21,552 nt of DNA from Saccoglossus kowalevskii (Eukaryota > Hemichordata > Enteropneusta > Harrimaniidae): contig NW_003108580.1 in assembly GCF_000003605.2 (NCBI RefSeq), positions 698,464 through 720,015 of the forward strand. The letters run 5' to 3'. Positions 19,601-21,552 of the stretch are shown piece by piece; position 1 is the first letter of the stretch, and every line of letters starts with the position of its first letter. A program made the translations under genes and the position numbers. The notes beneath the pieces are model-generated. The model did no database searches and had not been told where the DNA came from. It was given only the letters and a program-made list of their open reading frames with translations.

Positions 19601-20083
19601 ATACTATAGTTTAATACTACCGGTAAACCCATGAAATAGTAAATATTTGAGCAAATTAAAAAAAATGATCGGACACATTTGTTAATGACGATGTCCTTGT
19701 TGCAGTTTGTTGTTTTTAGTGAATATGTAAAAACATTGGTACTGTGCACCTGAGATATCCGTCATACACGTCCTACGTATGCAGTACAAGCATGTACGCG
19801 CCAAAATCGATTGTGTCTGACAATTTAAAAAAAGGTTGGTTCAAGAACACGTAATTTGCTGTTATAAATTGCTTTAATTTCGACAATGCTAGTGGATGAA
19901 AGTCTTTTTTAAAAGTAAAACAATTACGTCACCAGAAGACAGTTTGACCGATACCATAAACACCTAATAAAAAATAGAAACTTAGCAATATAATCCGACG
20001 ACACATTCTCCTGGATACATACCTGTGATAGTGAGTGCAAGATAACACAACGTTAACATCAGTAACTGGCGAAGAGTTTCCAT
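16983..20083 (-). CDS. Gene C: Shisa-like single-pass membrane adaptor, 4 exons, 167 aa
   Basis: Spliced CDS join of 20023-20083, 19347-19530, 17730-17857 and 16983-17113 (504 nt, 167 aa plus TAA), with intron phases 1, 2 and 1. Residues 1-20 form a signal peptide. The six ectodomain cysteines are 27, 43, 55, 56, 64 and 65 (EYCYGYY ... GFTCPKW ... ETYCCGSSTYKYCCG). The helix is about 84-105 with GxxxG at 98-102, directly followed by CVCCC (106-110) and a basic IKAGSNKSTR stretch, which fits a cytosolic C-terminus. The tail contains PPAY (142-145) and PPTY (155-158). By family it is a Shisa-like transmembrane adaptor that docks WW-domain proteins. It has the longest introns of the cluster (492, 1489 and 616 nt), and these hold a hairpin element and an (AT)n tract. 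The Cys43-Cys55 spacing equals that of gene B, so genes B and C may be the closer pair. Confidence 0.85.
17521..17620. mobile_element. 100-bp inverted-repeat element (MITE-like) in gene C intron 3
   Basis: GGTTATTACGAGGA at 17521-17534 is perfectly inverted at 17607-17620, giving a 100-bp unit with 14-bp terminal arms. The interior has no open frame. It could be a miniature inverted-repeat transposable element or a folded RNA. No clear target-site duplication is visible next to the arms, so the class is unassigned. Confidence 0.4.
17730..17857 (-). CDS. Gene C exon 3: transmembrane segment
   Basis: The acceptor is ATTGTAAACAG above 17857 and the donor GTAAGTATA below 17730. It is 128 nt, phase 2 in and phase 1 out. 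It encodes TAAIFGIVITVLIIVGTIAG, the CVCCC cluster and a basic segment. Confidence 0.83.
18181..18212. repeat. 16-bp tandem duplication in gene C intron 2
   Basis: CATTTTCTCCACCCGT occurs twice back to back (18181-18196, 18197-18212) without a mismatch. Confidence 0.85.
18927..19313 (+). other. 128-codon open frame in gene C intron 2, unassigned
   Basis: This is one of the longest uninterrupted frames in the window and lies antisense within gene C intron 2. An internal Met starts MPRVIFTHERYLCILSRYK, faintly like the N-terminus of some mariner-type or helix-turn-helix transposase proteins (MPRV-x-FT...). The rest shows no domain. The upstream end crosses a C homopolymer (18954-18961). Most likely a chance frame or a scrap of a transposon. 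Confidence 0.15.
19347..19530 (-). CDS. Gene C exon 2: six-cysteine ectodomain
   Basis: The acceptor is CCTTCACTATAG above 19530 and the donor GTGAGT below 19347. It is 184 nt, phase 1 in and phase 2 out. All six cysteines and the CxGY, YCCG and YxYCC signatures are present. The linker before the membrane is short and not acidic, unlike genes A and B. Confidence 0.85.
19569..19597. repeat. (AT)n microsatellite in gene C intron 1
   Basis: A pure AT run of 29 nt. It lies only 39 nt upstream (on the minus strand) of the exon 2 acceptor, so it covers or borders the branch-point region of that intron. Confidence 0.95.
20023..20083 (-). CDS. Gene C exon 1: signal peptide
   Basis: ATG at 20083-20081 opens METLRQLLMLTLCYLALTIT and one base of a Glu codon. 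The donor is GTATGTAT, phase 1. A is at -3 and G at +4. Nothing in the 120 nt upstream resembles the element shared by genes A and B. Confidence 0.78.
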
Positions 20084-20862
20084 ATTTAACACAGTTTTGC
20101 CGTCGGGGCGTAATACTAGTGAAGTTAGAACACTGGTCGTATGACGACTACACAAACAAAGCTACAGTCAACCTTCAGGTGATTTATGTGCATAGATAAA
20201 TCTGGTTAATAGTTAACAAATCCGGTTTTTGACACACTCGCAATCTAACACGATTGGATTCAGTAGAAATAGTGAAATGCACATGATTTGATCTTCCTTC
20301 CTTTCCAGCTATAAATGATACTGGAAAAGTCGGCTTACAATATTAATAGCCGCTGCAGTAACACTTCGATTTTTTTGACATTTCTTCGTTTTTATAGAGG
20401 AAAATACAGTATTTTTACCAAGTAAAACTATATTTATTAAAGTTCATACGTGAATTGTTGAACAAACTACACACTTTGTATTTTCTTTCAGCTGCCTTCA
20501 GTCATAACAAATGAAATGCAAAAATATCAAGAATATGTTTTGTATTAAATATTCACGCGTAACCGTCAATTATGAAAATTATTGTGAGCGTATTAAATAC
20601 ATTTTGTTATGAAATATTCTTAATATATTACCTATTTCACTTGTTAAAATCAGTTGTTTTAATTTTTCAATTTAACCCCGATGACTTGATATTCATCCAC
20701 ACTTTGCCAATAGTGCGTGAAAACACGGATCAAAGATTTGCTACTGGCAAGTTATCTATATCTGTAGTTTAGTGGAATTATTTGATTTTTTGATAAGATA
20801 TTGATATTGTTTCATACCATGTCACCTTTTTTGTGCTGCTATTGCTTAGAAATTATTAAGAC

Positions 20863-20893
<31 letters not shown>

Positions 20894-21276
20894 CACGAAT
20901 TTTCGGTATTTAAGTTTCGAAGGATCATCTCAAATACATTTATGAGTTGGTGGCCTCAGACACACAGCAGTTATTGTTAAAATCCACAGTTAATGGCAAT
21001 ATAGTTGCGTAGTGGTCCGATAAATAGTTCATGACATTAACTTTGGAGAAACCTATTTGTTTGAAACACTCCATACAAGAGTCAACTTGGTACTGATGAA
21101 TAAATTATATTTCTGCCCCTTGCAATTATTAAAACATTATTACTACTCAACTCTATCAGTCGTGTATCTTGGATATACCCTTTTTTAGTAATTCTAGTTT
21201 GTAAAAAATAAACACAGACACATGTAAAATGCAACCAAATCTTTTGAATGAACAGTCTCACTATTGTTCGGCCAAA
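20084..21276. other. Intergenic upstream of gene C, nothing recognised
   Basis: AT-rich, with the (TA)13 tract and a 66-codon frame at 20572-20772 of low-complexity hydrophobic composition. There is no further six-cysteine or transmembrane exon of the cluster. Confidence 0.55.
20863..20888. repeat. (TA)13 microsatellite
   Basis: A pure TA run of 26 nt in the intergenic DNA upstream of gene C. Confidence 0.95.
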
Positions 21277-21329
21277 TTAGCACTTATAATAACTGGAATT
21301 AATTAACAAGGTTTCAAATTTGAACTTAC

Positions 21330-21543
21330 TATTTGAATTACAAACAGTTCTAGGCTCATCGAACTGATTTAGGGTAGATTTAAGGGTCATTATAGAGGCT
21401 ACAAAACACACATCTGATGGAATACGCTCATCAAGAACCCGATCGATGACCATCACCACATCCACTGTCCTTGACTGTACTATATGATGACCATCACCAC
21501 ATTCAATGTCCTGGACTGTATTATATGATGACCACCACCACAT
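21330..21543 (-). other. Possible exon running into the 41-bp repeat
   Basis: On the minus strand the frame reads VIDRVLDERIPSDVCFVASI, then MTLKSTLNQFDEPRTVCNSN, and ends at a strong donor (AATA|GTAAGT, phase 1). Its upstream half is the minisatellite. It may be the end of an exon of a gene continuing to the right, or a chance frame. No family is recognised. Confidence 0.18.
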
Positions 21544-21552
21544 CCACTGTCC
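21445..21552. repeat. 41-bp minisatellite at the right edge
   Basis: Units begin at 21445, 21486 and 21527, each GATGACCAYCACCACATYCA, and the third is cut by the window end after 26 bp. The period of 41 is not a multiple of three. The full copy number lies outside the window. Confidence 0.85.

Noticed and set aside
1-21552. CRISPR array, prokaryotic operon or tRNA/rRNA gene
   Set aside because: The tandem repeats are contiguous minisatellites without unique spacers, genes are split by introns, and no cloverleaf or rRNA core was recognised.

Overview
The window is nuclear DNA from an animal, not a prokaryote. It is AT-rich, long stretches have no open frame, and the recognisable genes are split into short exons with GT/AG introns and AATAAA signals. 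The protein family (Shisa-like, PPxY-tailed, single-pass membrane adaptors in a tandem array), the small introns, the microsatellites and the decayed non-LTR retrotransposon scraps suit an invertebrate metazoan. A marine lophotrochozoan such as a mollusc is my guess, but the sequence alone does not prove it.

The main content is three related four-exon genes, all on the minus strand and head to tail: gene A (ATG at 8152, stop at 6268), gene B (14077 to 12108) and gene C (20083 to 16983). I assembled them from splice sites because no single open frame shows them. Each has exon 1 = signal peptide, exon 2 = ectodomain with six cysteines (C-x-G-Y ... F-x-C ... Y-C-C-G ... Y-C-C), exon 3 = one transmembrane helix plus a juxtamembrane cysteine cluster, and exon 4 = a proline/tyrosine-rich cytoplasmic tail with PPxY motifs. 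Intron phases are 1, 2, 1 in all three, and the spliced lengths are exact multiples of three (201, 157 and 167 aa). This is the layout of the Shisa/CYYR1/WBP1/VOPP1 superfamily of adaptors.

Region by region: 1-6000 has no gene I can support. 6016-8220 is gene A with its poly(A) signal and a promoter-proximal element. 8270-9970 holds several plus-strand coding-like patches of unknown identity, one of which may be a decayed LINE reverse transcriptase. 9970-11870 is intergenic, with a degenerate repeat of about 130 bp. 11879-14153 is gene B, with a duplicated copy of its own upstream element inside intron 1. 14280-14420 is a 30-bp minisatellite just upstream of gene B. 14500-16700 is intergenic, with a possible LINE endonuclease scrap and an orphan coding-like exon. 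16709-20083 is gene C, whose introns hold a 100-bp inverted-repeat element and an (AT)n tract. 20084-21552 is intergenic and ends in a 41-bp minisatellite that runs off the edge.

The three proteins probably do similar jobs as transmembrane adaptors: a disulphide-bonded extracellular or lumenal knot on one side and WW-domain docking (for example NEDD4-type E3 ligases) on the other. Their tails and ectodomain loops have diverged, which suggests paralogues taking on different partners or expression patterns.
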